Assembly: GCF_036711975.1 (NCBI RefSeq) | Contig: NC_091976.1 | Location: 3,038,001-3,102,000, forward strand | From: Onthophagus taurus | Lineage: Eukaryota > Arthropoda > Insecta > Coleoptera > Scarabaeidae | DNA length: 64,000 bases | Direction: 5' to 3' | In this document: positions 52,124-62,700 of the stretch, one piece after another | Layout of the letters: the number at the start of each line of letters is the position of its first letter | How positions within the stretch are numbered: position 1 is the first letter of the stretch | Program-made: the position numbers and the translations under genes | The notes under the pieces: model-generated | Database searches by the model: none | What the model was told of the DNA's origin: nothing | The model's input: only the letters and a program-made list of their open reading frames with translations

Positions 52124-53739
52124 AACGGATCAAAATGAATTTTAAATAATGAGTGAACCAAAATAGTTCCCCCCCTTGAGTCCTTATTTTGCCTGCAGTT
52201 CAGTGGAGACGGCGGGGTTCGTTGAAAAAGGAGCCCCACACCATTTAATAATAAGGACTCCACTAATGGTGAAATGTGAGGGGTTAATAACAAAAAAAAA
52301 AATTATATAAAAAAAAATAATAATGGTATGCACTTCTCTTTATTCAAAAAAACAAAAGGAGGATTAATAAGCAGGAGGTTGTATCGAACAATATTTAAAA
52401 AAAAAAAAAATTGGTGATTAAATCTTTCGACAACAAAAAAAGACCAAATACAATGACCGTAAGGTCACGCAAACTATATAAAAGAAAATTGATAAACCAA
52501 AAGAAATGATTGAAGTTAAATTTAAATCAAGGAAAAATTTTCTAGGCCTAGTAAATCTTTTTAAAAATAATCTTAAACAGGATGTAAATGAAAATGAACG
52601 TAAAAAAAAAAGATTTTATATTGTTCTAACAAAATCGAACAGAACAACAAAAAAACATATAAAGTTTTAAAAAAAATTAAATGATAATTTTTACAAGAAT
52701 TAATTTTAGTTTTAAGTTAAATTGAATGAATAGTGTGTTTTTTTTTTGAATGAAATTATAATTGAAGAAAAGGTTGACATTTTTCCACAACGTGGTTACT
52801 TAGGCCATCTTCAATCGTGTGAATAATAGATTAAAAATATCTTTTCTGACCTTATTCCTGAACCTTAGAAGCTATGATTCCAATCCACAGGAGCGGCGGC
52901 GTCCTTGGGATGACGGGGATAAAAGAAAGGGATAATTCCTTCAACGGGTTGAAGTCGAAATAAATTTATAAATATTGTCCACAAGTTAATGCCCAAAATT
53001 TATAACTCCAAAGTAAAAAGCCTGAGTAAAAAAATAAAAAAATACGTCTAAGACTAATTGCAATTATTGAAAATTAATTGATCAAAAAAAACATACCTGA
53101 GTTGAAATACGGCTTTAAAATGTTCGCGATTGTACCAAAAATGTTCTTTTGAACGGCAAATAAAACCAAATAATTTTTAACAATAAATTCAAAGGATATT
53201 CAGAAAAAAATACTCCCGAAAACTACGGAAAACCAAAATCTGAATTCCACTAACGTCTGTTATCAGTAATTCAATCGCAGCAAAAGAGAGCTAAATCGGG
53301 TTGAACCTCGCTTAAATAATATGCGGAACTTTGAAAAAACTTGTTTAAAAAGGCGTATCAAAATACGGCCTCGGTAATAACTCAATAATTGAACTTGAAA
53401 TTTAGAAAATTATACAATAAAATTAAATAAAAGGGCTCAAAATATGTAGGAACAATAAAATAATTAAAATTTAAATTTAATTAAAGAAAATTAAGAGTTC
53501 AAAAACTTAGTGGAAGAGGTAAATGATTAAGACATGTATGGGCAAGGAGTAAATTACGCCACTCCTGTAGACCTAGAACAGAAATCTTAATCGCAAATTT
53601 TAAAACGGTAACAAGGAAAATTAAACAAAAATCAATACTGTTCGATAAAGATGTTATATAAGCAGAGGAAGGGTTCTAAGGGAAAAATAAATCGTTACAC
53701 CATTTATTTGTTTAACAACACTCCCAGCAGCGTCTATTT
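52124..53739. other. Very AT-rich 1.6 kb stretch with one hairpin
   Basis: No ORF of interest. A hairpin has arms GAGTCCTTATT (52169-52180) and AATAAGGACTC (52249-52259). Long A runs occur at 52294-52320, 52399-52411 and elsewhere; near 52770-52825 there is TTTCCACAACGTGG...GGCCATCTTCAATC, another phrase in the style of Penelope tails. I could not assign this region to an element. Confidence 0.4.
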
Positions 53740-54112
53740 GCAGCGATGGTAATTAAGTAGCAAGCAGGTAAATCAATTTTATATGTTTCAACAATATCGG
53801 TCCAGGACGTTACTTTTTCATGAACTAAAAATTTTAGTTTTGGACTCAAAAAGTTATTTCTCAAATATTTCATCAAATGTGATGCGTCAAAACAAGTAAA
53901 TATCTTTTTGTTATCTAAAGTCGCTATCTATGTCGCAGGGAAATATAGAATATTAGGAAATATTAGGATTGTCTGTAGTAGCTCCTAACAGTAGTAGTGC
54001 TCTTCTATTATTTGAACCTTGATCGCTTACCAACATAAGGGGATTGAAGTTCATCTTCAATAACTCTCTTATCACATCTTTGATAATAAGATGTAGCGAC
54101 CAACTTTTAACT
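53740..54112 (-). pseudogene. P-element (THAP9-like) transposase middle fragment
   Basis: The minus strand shows VIRELLKMNFNPLMLVSDQG then SNNRRALLLLGATTDNPNI, the catalytic-domain signature of P-element/THAP9 proteins ('...ALVCDQG.NNR..L..LGV'), where D of SDQG is a catalytic residue. After a degraded stretch, ASHLMKYLRNNFLSPKLKFL and VTSWTDIVETYKIDLPACYL-like text follows in other frames. A relic of a few hundred bases without ends. Confidence 0.65.
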
Positions 54113-54192
54113 GGTCTAATTATGCGCTATTTTCCAATTATGGAGTAAGCCGCGAAGATAAAATACTAATGAGTAATCCGGATTGCGTTCTG

Positions 54193-54455
54193 GATGTCTA
54201 CCGCGTAATGATTTCAATGGTACCGTTATAAAGCCAGGAAAATGCGCTTTCAGATGCCTATCAGCACAAGTCGGTGGCGCAATGGCTTCTCGAGAAAAGA
54301 AGTCTCGTTTTCGGATTTTCAATTTTTCAGTCAACTTTAAGAGTATCTGCTGTGATGACACCTTACGCCAGCGGCCACTGCGAGTACCTTTTCTTAATTA
54401 ATCTTCCTGGCTTTATAACGGTACCATTGAAATCATTACGCAGTAGACGATTCTT
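54193..54455. repeat. MITE related to the element at 62.0-62.2 kb
   Basis: CTACCGCGTAATGATTTCAATGG... near 54199 and its inverse CCATTGAAATCATTACGCAG ending 54447 form ~45 bp inverted arms (with GTACCGTTATAAAGCCAGG). The centre contains GAGAAAAGAAGTCTCGTTTTCGGATT. The same phrases, in inverted order, make up the MITE at 61995-62236, so they are two copies of one family; the outer GCAGGGTTTGACGCC ends are not obvious here. Confidence 0.65.
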
Positions 54456-55019
54456 AAGGTGCGTACTGACTTGAGCATTTTAGTCCGAACGAACCAAACG
54501 AACCGAGCGCGCATAACCGAATTCGCCTAGTTACTACGGGACGCCGAACCGAACTCCGCGAACCGAACGCGCCGAACTTTTTCGTAGACTTGTCGGTAAA
54601 TGTGAGTTGCTCAAAGGCGTTTGTTTATTCGTTGATATTATTGGTATTATTTATTACAATTTTTGTTTTTATTTCGGTACCTAAATGTTTATTTTACTTC
54701 AGGCAGGCATGAAATTTATGTTTCCAAATGGTTTGCCTTCGGACGTTTGGCATTTCTTTTGGATAGAGATGAACCCAGGACAACTTTAGATACTGTTGAG
54801 GTATGTACCTAGTTAATTACAACATTCAGAAATTGTTTAATAATTGTGGTATTTATAAAAAAAACTTTTTATTCAATATATTTTCATATTTATTTTTACA
54901 ATAGTTTTGTGGATTTTCAAAATAAATTTTAATTCGGTATTGCATAGTTACATATTAATAGATACCAAATCATTTACAAAAAAACATGAAACCGAGATAC
55001 TTAGAAAGTGAAATAGGTA
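54456..55019. other. GC-richer flank of a Harbinger fragment
   Basis: Contains GGTGCGTACTGACTTGAGC at 54459 followed by CG-rich repeats of CGAACCGAAC/CGAACGCGCCGAAC to about 54580, of the kind found in Harbinger terminal regions (compare 16.7 and 19.1 kb). It is probably the left end of the element that contains the 55.0-55.8 kb transposase exon. No ORF. Confidence 0.45.
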
Positions 55020-55767
55020 CTACATATTATCACGTAGGTACTCAGCAAAGTCATTACGAATTTCTTTCGCTGCATTTGCCGATTTACGCGGAATATTTAT
55101 GATAGGCAAAAATGATGTTCCAGTATCATTTGCTTTTCTCCAACAACCTGGGGTAATGTTGCCCACATCGTCTTCTTGGTCGAAAGTCCCTTGCGGCGTG
55201 TAAATGTTTCTAGAGCTACCGCTATTTCTAAGAAAATTATGCAGATAAACAGTTGTCAAAACAACTAATTGTGCTTTTTCAGGGCTAAGTAACATTGGTT
55301 TTCTTAGTACTCTAAAAACTGCCGACTGGATCCCAAAAACATTTTCTACTACCCTTCTTGCTCGACTAAGCCGAAAATTAAACGTTCTTTCAATTGATCC
55401 CTTTGAATGTAACCCAGAAAAAGGTTTAAGTATATGTTTTGTTAATGGAAATGCTTCATCGGCCAAAAAAACATACGGTAATGTCTTGTTCAGGTTAGGT
55501 AACATTGAATCTGTAGGTAAGTCTAAAGTACCGTTTTCCAATTTTTTATGAAGTGTAGAATTTTTGAAAACTCCGCCGTCTGATATCCGACCTTGACAAC
55601 CAACATCCACAAATATGAAATTATAGTCTGCATCCACGAGAGCAAATAAGACGATGCTAAAAGTTGATTTGTAATTATAGAAGTCACTTCCACTTTGAAA
55701 CGGGGCCTGAATTACTACATGCTTCCCATCCATACATCCTACACAGTGAGGAAATTGCCATTTTCGC
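55020..55767 (-). pseudogene. Harbinger transposase exon, 5' end cut by another Harbinger
   Basis: About 245 residues from ERKWQFPHCVGCMDGKHVVI (first D) through VDVGCQGRISDGGVFKNSTL (second D), LADEAFPLTKHILKPF and RARRVVENVFGIQSAVFRVL (E) to a C-terminal tail ending at stop 55020. The ORF nominally starts at 55934, but residues upstream of ERKW derive from the terminus of the next Harbinger (from 55770). The catalytic triad is complete and the exon is open; the first exon is missing. Confidence 0.78.
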
Positions 55768-56089
55768 TCAAAGCAGCGAGCAGAGCGGTGAGGAAAGCGG
55801 CGAAAACAAACTATACATATCCAAATGAGTAGAACATAGTGGTGCGGCGCAGCGCCAAGTAGCAGTGTGGTCATAAGAAAGGATAGCGACGCGTTCAAGC
55901 AAGTTTGTTTTCTCCGCTCTCCTCTTTGATACAAAATGGATGTTGAAGCTTTAATAAGTAGTGTTTTTGTAAAAAAAAACCATTATGGGATCAAAGAGAT
56001 GGTCATCATCATAATCGTTTTATTTTGGATAAGTTATGGGATGCTGTGGTCGATGAATTAAAGTCATCCAGTAAGTATTTTATATTAAT

Positions 56090-58920
56090 ATTTCATACAG
56101 GTAACTGAGAGTTGTGGACTATGTTGCGAACCAAGGGGTTCTTACTGGGAAGAAGAATAGGGTTTGCAAGTTAAACCAAAAGCTTCCTTGACGAACTTCT
56201 TTTATTTGATGTTTTTCCGTTGGAAACAACTTACATTCTGTTTTACAATTTGAAAAACAAGCGGACAATCACGTACGACTAGGCGATATCGTATTACCGC
56301 TCGTCAGCGTAAAAAATAGAAAATGAAATGAAATTAATTAAAAAATAAATTGGTCGGTTTATAACAACTAAAATGCAAAACATTTATAAAAATAATTTAA
56401 AAAAAACAACAAAAATAAAAATAAATCACATAATATTCCAGTCATTAGAAAATAGTCTTTGTACTGCACAAAGTTACAGTAATAGTTAAAATAAAAAGTC
56501 CATTCATTATTCATTCATTAAAAAGTTCATTACAATTCATATTTTTTTTAAATTTTATTTCGACAGCTGAATTGATTTTAAATTGAATTGATTTTTTTTT
56601 GGTGATTGCTGATTTTAAAGCGTCAATCAATGTAAATCTAGATAAAACACTTTTTAGCTTTGGGCCCCAAATACGTGTACCCTTTAACTGATAAAACATT
56701 TTGTGCTAAACACATCTTAATGGAAATAGAAAATATAGTCGGTTCATTATCCACCAATATAAGAGATAAAGCAAGAGCGAGAGCGACGAACATCCTTAAT
56801 AATTTTCTAACTGAGAATTCTCCACCTACCTGGTTGGAGTCACATTTGATTACTTGCCAGAGACAAACGGTAAAATTTTTGAAAGAAAACTCTAATATCA
56901 TTGTCACTAAAGCAGATAAAGGTTCAACCACAGTTATTATGAAAAAAGAAATATATGTTAATAAGGCTGAGGATATGCTTAAAGATATTGATACTTATAA
57001 ATCTTTTGGTAATAACAAAGACAAAACTAATTATGTTCAAAACATTATGAATAATTTGTTGAAAGATCTGTTAAATAAAAATTTTATTAATGATATAGAA
57101 TTAAAAAGGTTGATAAATCATAACACAGTCATATCTAAGGCATATTTTCTCCCTAAGATTCATAAAACTGATGTTCCGCTAAGACCTATAATTTCATCAG
57201 TTGGCGCTGCTACGTACGGTATTTCTACACATTTTGCTAAGATGCTCGCTGTTGCTTTTGACTCTAGAACAGACTATAATGTTAAGAACACTTTTCAGTT
57301 TGTTGAAGAGGTGAGAGGGTTGGAGCTTCCTCAGGGTTACGTCATTGTTTCTCTTGATGTTGTCAGTCTCTTTACCAACGTCCCCATATCTCTTGTTTTG
57401 GAAATTATCAGTGAGAATTTTGATTATGTGTTGGAGCATTTTGATGTTGATAAAGATTTATTCTTGAAGGCTATATCTGTCATTTGTGACAGTACGTTTT
57501 TCACTTTCAACGGTGTTACATACAAGCAGATTTTCAGTACACCCATGGGTTCCCCAATCTTCCCGATTCTGGCACAGATAGTAATGGACCATGTGTTAAA
57601 CAAAATATTACCTACTTTAGAGTTTGAGTTAGCTTTCTTGAAAAAGTACGTTGATGACATAATAACTTCGATCCCTGAAAATTCGTTGGATTCGATCTTA
57701 GATAGTTTCAACAAATTTAACAAGTATATACAATTTACTTTAGAAAGGGAAACTAATAATGCTGTTCCATTTTTGGACACGAAAGTTATCAGAAACATCG
57801 ACAATAAAATCGAATTTGATTGGTACACTTTTTCCGGTAGATATGTGCACTTTACATCATCACATAAAATAAAACACAAAATTAACACAGTTTTGGCCAT
57901 GAAGTACAGAGTTGGGAAGATTTCGGAACCTGGGTTGGTTAACGTCAATTTGAAAAAACTTAAGGCTATTTTTGTTGCTAACATGTATCCCCCAAAGTTA
58001 CTTAATAAACTTTTGTTTGGAGTTATGACAGTTAATGGTGATGTTGCTAATCGGACTGACAACAATGAGACTGCTGATCCTCCGGGTTTAACTGAAAAGT
58101 TGATAAAAATGTTCAAAAATCATTGCAATCTGGAAAATATTAAAATAGTGGAGCATTATCCACGTAAATCTCAATCTATATTTACTAACCTTCAGGATCC
58201 AACACCCTTACCTTACAAATCTGGGATTGTTTACAGTATTTCATGTGGTGGTTGCTATGTGGGACAAACTTCTCAATGGTTGAAAAAGAGAATCAGCAAA
58301 CGTAGAAGTGACATACGTTGTAATAAGAGATCTTGTGCTCTTGCACAACATAGTTTGGATAATGGTCATATCTTCGATTTTGATAACACTAAAGTTTTAG
58401 ATGTGAGTAATAATTACCACAACAGAATTTTTTTGGAGATGTTCCACATAGCAATTACCAATGATACTGTGAACTATAGAACTGATATAGATTCTTTAAG
58501 TAACATTTATGCTTTGATTTTTGATTTTTGTAAAAATAAATTTAAGAATTCTGATGTATCGTTTGTTGCGTAGTTGGGTTGTTGTTTTGGTTGCATAACC
58601 TTGATTTTAACTTTCGCGCACTTTTCGCTTCACGAATAGTTGCCGTTTCACTTTTTGTTTCATTACGCTCACATGTTTGGTTGGGTTAATACGTTATGGT
58701 TGTAACGGCGTGGTTTTGTTTTTTATATGAAGAAAAATTAAGACGTAATACTTTTGTATTTAACTTTTGCCAGGATTCTTTACAATCGTGAGTTACTTTT
58801 GTACTTTTATGTAATTTGAGAGTTTTGACTTGATATTTTATAGTAAGTTCACTCCCTGAAGAAGATTCAATATAGAATCGAAATATTGGAATGATTAATT
58901 GATTGTCGTTTTTTAATCCA
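56090..58920 (+). mobile_element. Penelope-like element inside a Harbinger intron
   Basis: Contains the Penelope ORF and a 3' region with CTGAAGAAGATTCAATATAG followed by AATCGAAA, typical of Penelope-like tails. The 5' 550 bp (56090-56640) hold no recognised domain. The boundaries are approximate, taken from where Harbinger exons begin and end; no target duplication was identified. The element appears truncated at the 5' end. Confidence 0.75.
56642..58573 (+). CDS. Penelope-like reverse transcriptase with GIY-YIG endonuclease
   Basis: About 640 residues. RT landmarks: ITKADKGSTTVIMKKEIY, KAYFLPKIHKTDVPLRPIIS, GYVIVSLDVVSLFTNVPISL, FSTPMGSPIFPILAQIVMDH and LKKYVDDIITSIPE with the catalytic YVDD at about 330-333. 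A GIY-YIG nuclease follows from about residue 522: GIVYSISCGGCYVGQTSQWL, KKRISKRRSD, and FLEMFHI with its glutamate. The frame begins just after a stop at 56639; residues resembling the family lie upstream in another frame (LDKTLFSFGP), implying a frameshift in the C-run at 56664. Complete Penelope proteins are longer at the N-terminus. No methionine start is evident. Confidence 0.88.
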   Translation: MKHFLALGPKYVYPLTDKTFCAKHILMEIENIVGSLSTNIRDKARARATNILNNFLTENSPPTWLESHLITCQRQTVKFLKENSNIIVTKADKGSTTVIMKKEIYVNKAEDMLKDIDTYKSFGNNKDKTNYVQNIMNNLLKDLLNKNFINDIELKRLINHNTVISKAYFLPKIHKTDVPLRPIISSVGAATYGISTHFAKMLAVAFDSRTDYNVKNTFQFVEEVRGLELPQGYVIVSLDVVSLFTNVPISLVLEIISENFDYVLEHFDVDKDLFLKAISVICDSTFFTFNGVTYKQIFSTPMGSPIFPILAQIVMDHVLNKILPTLEFELAFLKKYVDDIITSIPENSLDSILDSFNKFNKYIQFTLERETNNAVPFLDTKVIRNIDNKIEFDWYTFSGRYVHFTSSHKIKHKINTVLAMKYRVGKISEPGLVNVNLKKLKAIFVANMYPPKLLNKLLFGVMTVNGDVANRTDNNETADPPGLTEKLIKMFKNHCNLENIKIVEHYPRKSQSIFTNLQDPTPLPYKSGIVYSISCGGCYVGQTSQWLKKRISKRRSDIRCNKRSCALAQHSLDNGHIFDFDNTKVLDVSNNYHNRIFLEMFHIAITNDTVNYRTDIDSLSNIYALIFDFCKNKFKNSDVSFVA

Positions 58921-58925
58921 TTATC

Positions 58926-61020
58926 CTATCCTGGAACAACAACTTTTACGTGTTTATTTCGACATACATAACTTTTAGAGGTTTCTGTAATGAAAGTGGC
59001 AGTTGCAGATGCCCTGTTATTTTCTCGCACTGCACCAACTTGTTCACATTGAGGCAAAAATTGATTATCTTCAATGTTAATGTTTTCCATGTCAATTATT
59101 ATATTGTGTAAAATGCATATACACTTAATAATATTATCCGCTAAATGTGGAGATGTTTCTATGGGCTTCCAAAGAATACGAAACTTGCCATTCATTATCC
59201 CAAAAGCACATTCGACCACGCGTCTTGCACGTGAAAGCCGCATATTAAAATATTCTTTTTCGGTATCCAAATTCCTTCTACTGAAAGGTTTTATTAGATT
59301 ATTTAACAGAGGATAAGCTTCATCTCCGATAAACATAAGGTACAGTAATTGTTGTTAATGGTAATGCATCATCTGCAGGAATGCTTAGACGTTTAGTTTC
59401 AATTTGTTGAAATAGGGATGATGAATGTATGAATGTACTCCCGTCACTCTGCTTGCCATATCCTCCGACATCAATTGTTATAAATTTATAATTTGCATCA
59501 GTAACAGCTTGAAGGACGATGGAAAAAAAGTGTTTGTAATTATAGTACATACTTCCAGATTGAGAGGGACATTGTACACGTATGTGTTTATCATCAATCG
59601 CCCCCAAGCAATTAGGAAAGTTCCACGTTTCGTAAAATTCTTTTGCAATGTTTTTAAAATCATTTTCTGTAGGAACTTTCATATGAAAAGGTTGAAATGT
59701 GTCCCATATAACTATTACTGTTTCTCGTACAATTAATGACACAGTCGTTGCACCCATTCGAAAAGTAAAACCCAGAGTTTTAAATGATGATCCTGTTGCC
59801 AAATATCTAAAAACAATAAAAGAAATATGTCACTGATCGGATACTAACTAGAAGTAATTTTATCATTTTAGGAAGTTTAGTGAGGACAAAATGGAAGAAT
59901 ATACGAGATTCATTTCGAAAAGAACTGAAAAAGATGCCATAGAATCGATCAGGAGATGGAGCATCTTCATTGAAGTCAAGTTGGCCATATTTTGAAAGTG
60001 TATATTTTTTAAAAGACCAGTTTACTGCCCGAGCTAGTACCGGAAATCTTCCAGATACAGAGCATGACAATATTCTGGATGAAGATGCAAACTCCTACTT
60101 ATCGCAATCAAAGACACAAAATTTGGATGAATCCATTACTGTCGACACATCACCATTGGAGAGTACTTCTGTACAAAACAAAGGTATTGAGATGAATGCG
60201 TCCATACATGCTGCTAAGGAAAGCAAAAGGAAACGATGTGATTCAGACATTGGTACAGCACTTATTAGATTAGAAGAAGAAAAAATACAAATTTTAGAAA
60301 AACAACATAAAAAATCACATGATGAAGACGAAAGTTTTTTTCAAAGCCTTTTACCGCACATACGCACACTCAGCCCACAAAGAAAAATGTTATTAAGAAT
60401 GAAAATGCAAGAACTAGTTTACAACTTTGTTTACGGGCCAAGCGAAGGTATTGCAAGCCAAACTACTTCTCGAACTCAAAACATACATATCTACGAAACT
60501 AATCCATCCCAACTAGTACAGTTGCAGCCTGCTGTACATGACTACTCGAATCCTACATCAGTAGGGTCTTATTTAAGAAATTTTTCCGAGGAATCCGTTC
60601 ATGAAGCTAATACTTTTAAACATATATAACATAACAAAATATTTGTTTTTTAACATTATGTTTGCAACTTCTTGTGTTTTTAGTTATATAAAATACAAAA
60701 TCAAAAAAAAAAGTGTTTACTTACCTTAAGGTCACTGCAAGACGTTCTGTGGGATTGATAGGTTTGCAATTAAAATTAGTCCAATTTTTTAATAACTTAT
60801 GTTGAATTTTTTCCAAGATATAATCGAATGTTGTAATAGTCATACGAAAATAGGAATGAAACTTCCGTGGATGCTGGCGTAGTTGTTCATACAAATGATG
60901 ATATTCGCTATGTATATGTCTACTTTTATTTATTTCATGTACATTACAACTTCTCTTCCTTTTATATTTTAATAAATACCAAATTTTCAGGGAAGTATTA
61001 TCTAATAGTAATAAATCCAT
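58926..61020 (-). pseudogene. Transposase of the second Harbinger (60725-61020, 58926-59806)
   Basis: Exon 1 (99 codons from ATG 61020, MDLLLLDNTSLKIWYLLKYK..., FRMTITTFDYILEKIQHKLL, TERLAVTLR) ends at AAG|GTAAGT (60724). Exon 2 starts after TTTTTAG (59807), giving TLR-YLATGSSFKTLGFTFR, the same split arginine codon as in the first Harbinger. Catalytic blocks: LGAIDDKHIRV (D), GYGKQSDGSTF (D), RARRVVECAFG (E). A one-base frameshift near 59335 separates VPYV from FIGDEAYPL. The 918 bp intron encloses MADF exon 2 in antisense. The C-terminus ends next to the Penelope tail. Confidence 0.78.
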
Positions 61021-61197
61021 ACCTCCTTATTAGACGCGCCACTATGTGAATGCAACTCTCTTATTACCGCGATTCTCGGTCGCCGCTTTCTTCACCGCTC
61101 TCCTCGCCGCGATATATCCCGGATGCGATATACCGTTTTCAGCGTGTATCGAGACCCGTACCTTTGGGCAAAGAGCAGGCTCGATATCGCTACGCAC

Positions 61198-61229
61198 TCC
61201 TTCCTGGAGATACCCTCCCTCCAGGAAGG
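61198..61229. repeat. Perfect 12 bp-arm hairpin
   Basis: Arms TCCTTCCTGGAG and CTCCAGGAAGGA around a ~10 base loop (ATACCCTCCC). It lies in a GC-rich stretch (61070-61250) beyond the Harbinger end with no gene. It is not followed by a T tract on either strand. Confidence 0.6.
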
Positions 61230-61456
61230 ATATTGCGCCAGTAGGATATATGCCAATCGAACGTACGTAATTTTACGCCATACTGGGCACTTAATCATCT
61301 CTAAGGTTTGGATCACCTGCAGAATCCTGTAACAATTAACGAAATAAGTATATACACAGTAGTGATGGTTTACGTAGGTCAAAGTACAGGGTATGTTTCG
61401 TTTATTTTTAAGAAATTTACAGAATTTGATTGTGTATTTCTTAATTGCTATACATA

Positions 61457-61851
61457 CACGGTGTTCCGAAATTGGCGGATAATCTACACGTGCGATATTC
61501 TTCATTCGATTCTAAAGCGAAAATCTTAATTGCAAAATGTTGTACCATACCTTGATACGTCTTCACGAGGTTCTCAAAGGTCGGATAATTTATCCATAAA
61601 TAATCATAAATATTCAATATCTGTTGATAAAGAAGCTGTAATTTGGAATAAAAAGAATTTTGAAAACTAGTTTTTTTGTTCGTTATTTTGTTTAGCTTTA
61701 AAGTTCGTTTTTAACATTTTTTCATTATCACATCTGCATGAAAAAGATATTTTTCAACATAGTAGAACATTTTTACATTAAGATTTTCGATTCAGAATCG
61801 GTCGTAAAATGACGCTACGTGTAGATTATCCGCCAATTGCTGAACACGCTG
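61457..61851. mobile_element. Mariner-type MITE (~395 bp) with TA duplication
   Basis: Inverted ends CACGGTGTTCCGAAATTGGC and CAGCGTGTTCAGCAATTGGC (minus strand), both continuing GGATAATCTACACGT, are flanked by TA at 61455-61456 and 61852-61853. The interior has no ORF above 40 codons that resembles a protein. It would depend on a mariner-like transposase in trans. Confidence 0.75.
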
Positions 61852-61994
61852 TATAACATTAAAAAATATTTGACCATCTTTCTTAGGAAGTTTTCCTGGA
61901 TGGTATGTAAAAGGTGTTTGTTCCATGTATCTGGCTGTTGTAAATTTAAATATATTTTATAACTACTAGTAATTGAAATTTTTTAAATCTCATT

Positions 61995-62236
61995 AAGAAA
62001 TGCAGGGTTTGACGCCGAAAAGATTTATTTAAGAACCGTTTACGCAGATACTCCTAAAGTTGACCTTTGAAAATCCGAAAACGAGACTCCTTTTCGGGAG
62101 AAGCCATTGTGCTACCTACTTGGGTGGTCACGCATCTGAAAGCTCATTTTCCTGGCTTTATAACGCTACCATTCAAATCATTACGCGGTAGACGGTTCTT
62201 ACACGAATCCTTTCGGCGTCAAACCCTGCATTTCTT
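61995..62236. mobile_element. MITE (~240 bp) with 28 bp inverted ends
   Basis: AAGAAATGCAGGGTTTGACG + CCGAAA at 61995 and its inverse ending 62236 are nearly perfect for 28 bp, and inner arms (AAGAACCGTTTACGCAG / GCGGTAGACGGTTCTT) add more pairing. The body shares ~100 bp with the MITE at 54193-54455. No ORF. The target duplication is unclear. Confidence 0.75.
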
Positions 62237-62295
62237 GAAATCCGACTCCGTCGGAGTGAATGATATTGAAAATTCTCGGTGAAGGAATGATTTTG

Positions 62296-62700
62296 TCATA
62301 TAGATAAGTGCGGCGAAAATTTTTTTTCATCCGCAGGTGCAGAGGTTCGGGAAAACGCATATCGAAAATTTCGAGGCCGCGACAGGTTCACTTGCTTCAT
62401 ATTATTTTGCCAAGTAACTGCTCCCTCATTATTGAAGTAATTTTTATATTTCTCTCGCATTTTCTCTGCTATTGCTTTCGATCTGTTATTGATCCGCGAG
62501 CGATGGATGCTTTGTAATTCATCAATTTCTGACCTCCACTGCCCCAAATTGATTTCAAAGTTCACGATGTCTTTATAATCTGTCGTTCCTAGTGGTGTAT
62601 AGGTTCTTGATGCAGTGATACGTAACCAGTTGTGTAACGTACATGCGCATAAGACGATATTTATCGCAGTGTCTTTGTTCGCGCGGCAAATAACCGGGTA
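62296..62700 (-). pseudogene. Harbinger transposase C-terminal fragment
   Basis: NKDTAINIVLCACTLHNWLR then TYTPLGTTDYKDIVNFEINL, GQWRSEIDELQSIHRSRINN RSKAIAEKMREKYKNYFNNE and GAVTWQ. The 'LHNWLR' helix and 'FNNEGAV.WQ' ending are the C-terminus of insect Harbinger transposases. It overlaps in content with the end of the fragment at 63.6-64.0 kb, so the two come from different copies. The frame continues past the normal end. Confidence 0.7.

Larger units (their letters stand above)
55936..60629 (+). pseudogene. MADF protein of the second Harbinger (55936-56070, 59872-60629)
   Basis: Exon 1 reads MDVEALISSVFVKK and, after removing one A from a run of nine, PLWDQRDGHHHNRFILDKLW then DAVVDELKSS, ending at CCA|GTAAGT (56071). 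Exon 2 begins after ATTTTAG (59871): RSLVRTKWKNIRDSFRKELK..., SSWPYFESVYFLKDQF, a long acidic/serine linker, and a tail RMKMQELVYNFV. The splice is phase 1 at the same place as in the first Harbinger. Besides the A-run frameshift there is a TAG near 59938. The intron now measures 3.8 kb because it contains the Penelope element and, antisense, transposase exon 2. Confidence 0.72.
55770..61107. mobile_element. Second interlocked Harbinger element, split by a Penelope insertion
   Basis: Inverted ends GCGAGCAGAGCGGTGAGGAA near 55777 and GCGAGGAGAGCGGTGAAGAA (minus strand, near 61104) with AGCGGCGA following in both arms. Exons occur in the order MADF E1 (+, 55936-56070), transposase E2 (-, 58926-59806), MADF E2 (+, 59872-60629), transposase E1 (-, 60725-61020), the mirror image of the 16.7-19.1 kb element. 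A Penelope-like element occupies about 56.09-58.92 kb, inside the MADF intron. No clean 3 bp duplication was found at the ends. Confidence 0.75.

Noticed and set aside
52124-53739. LTR retrotransposon body around the integrase fragment
   Set aside because: No LTR pair, primer-binding site or other pol domain could be identified in this AT-rich stretch.
55770-56070. A divergent promoter between a Harbinger transposase (55020-55934) and a MADF gene (55936 on)
   Set aside because: The transposase reading upstream of 55767 is not homologous to transposases and coincides with the inverted end of another Harbinger. The MADF exon belongs to that second element.
57424-58116. 230-codon minus-strand ORF
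   Set aside because: It is antisense to the Penelope RT domain and has no similarity of its own.
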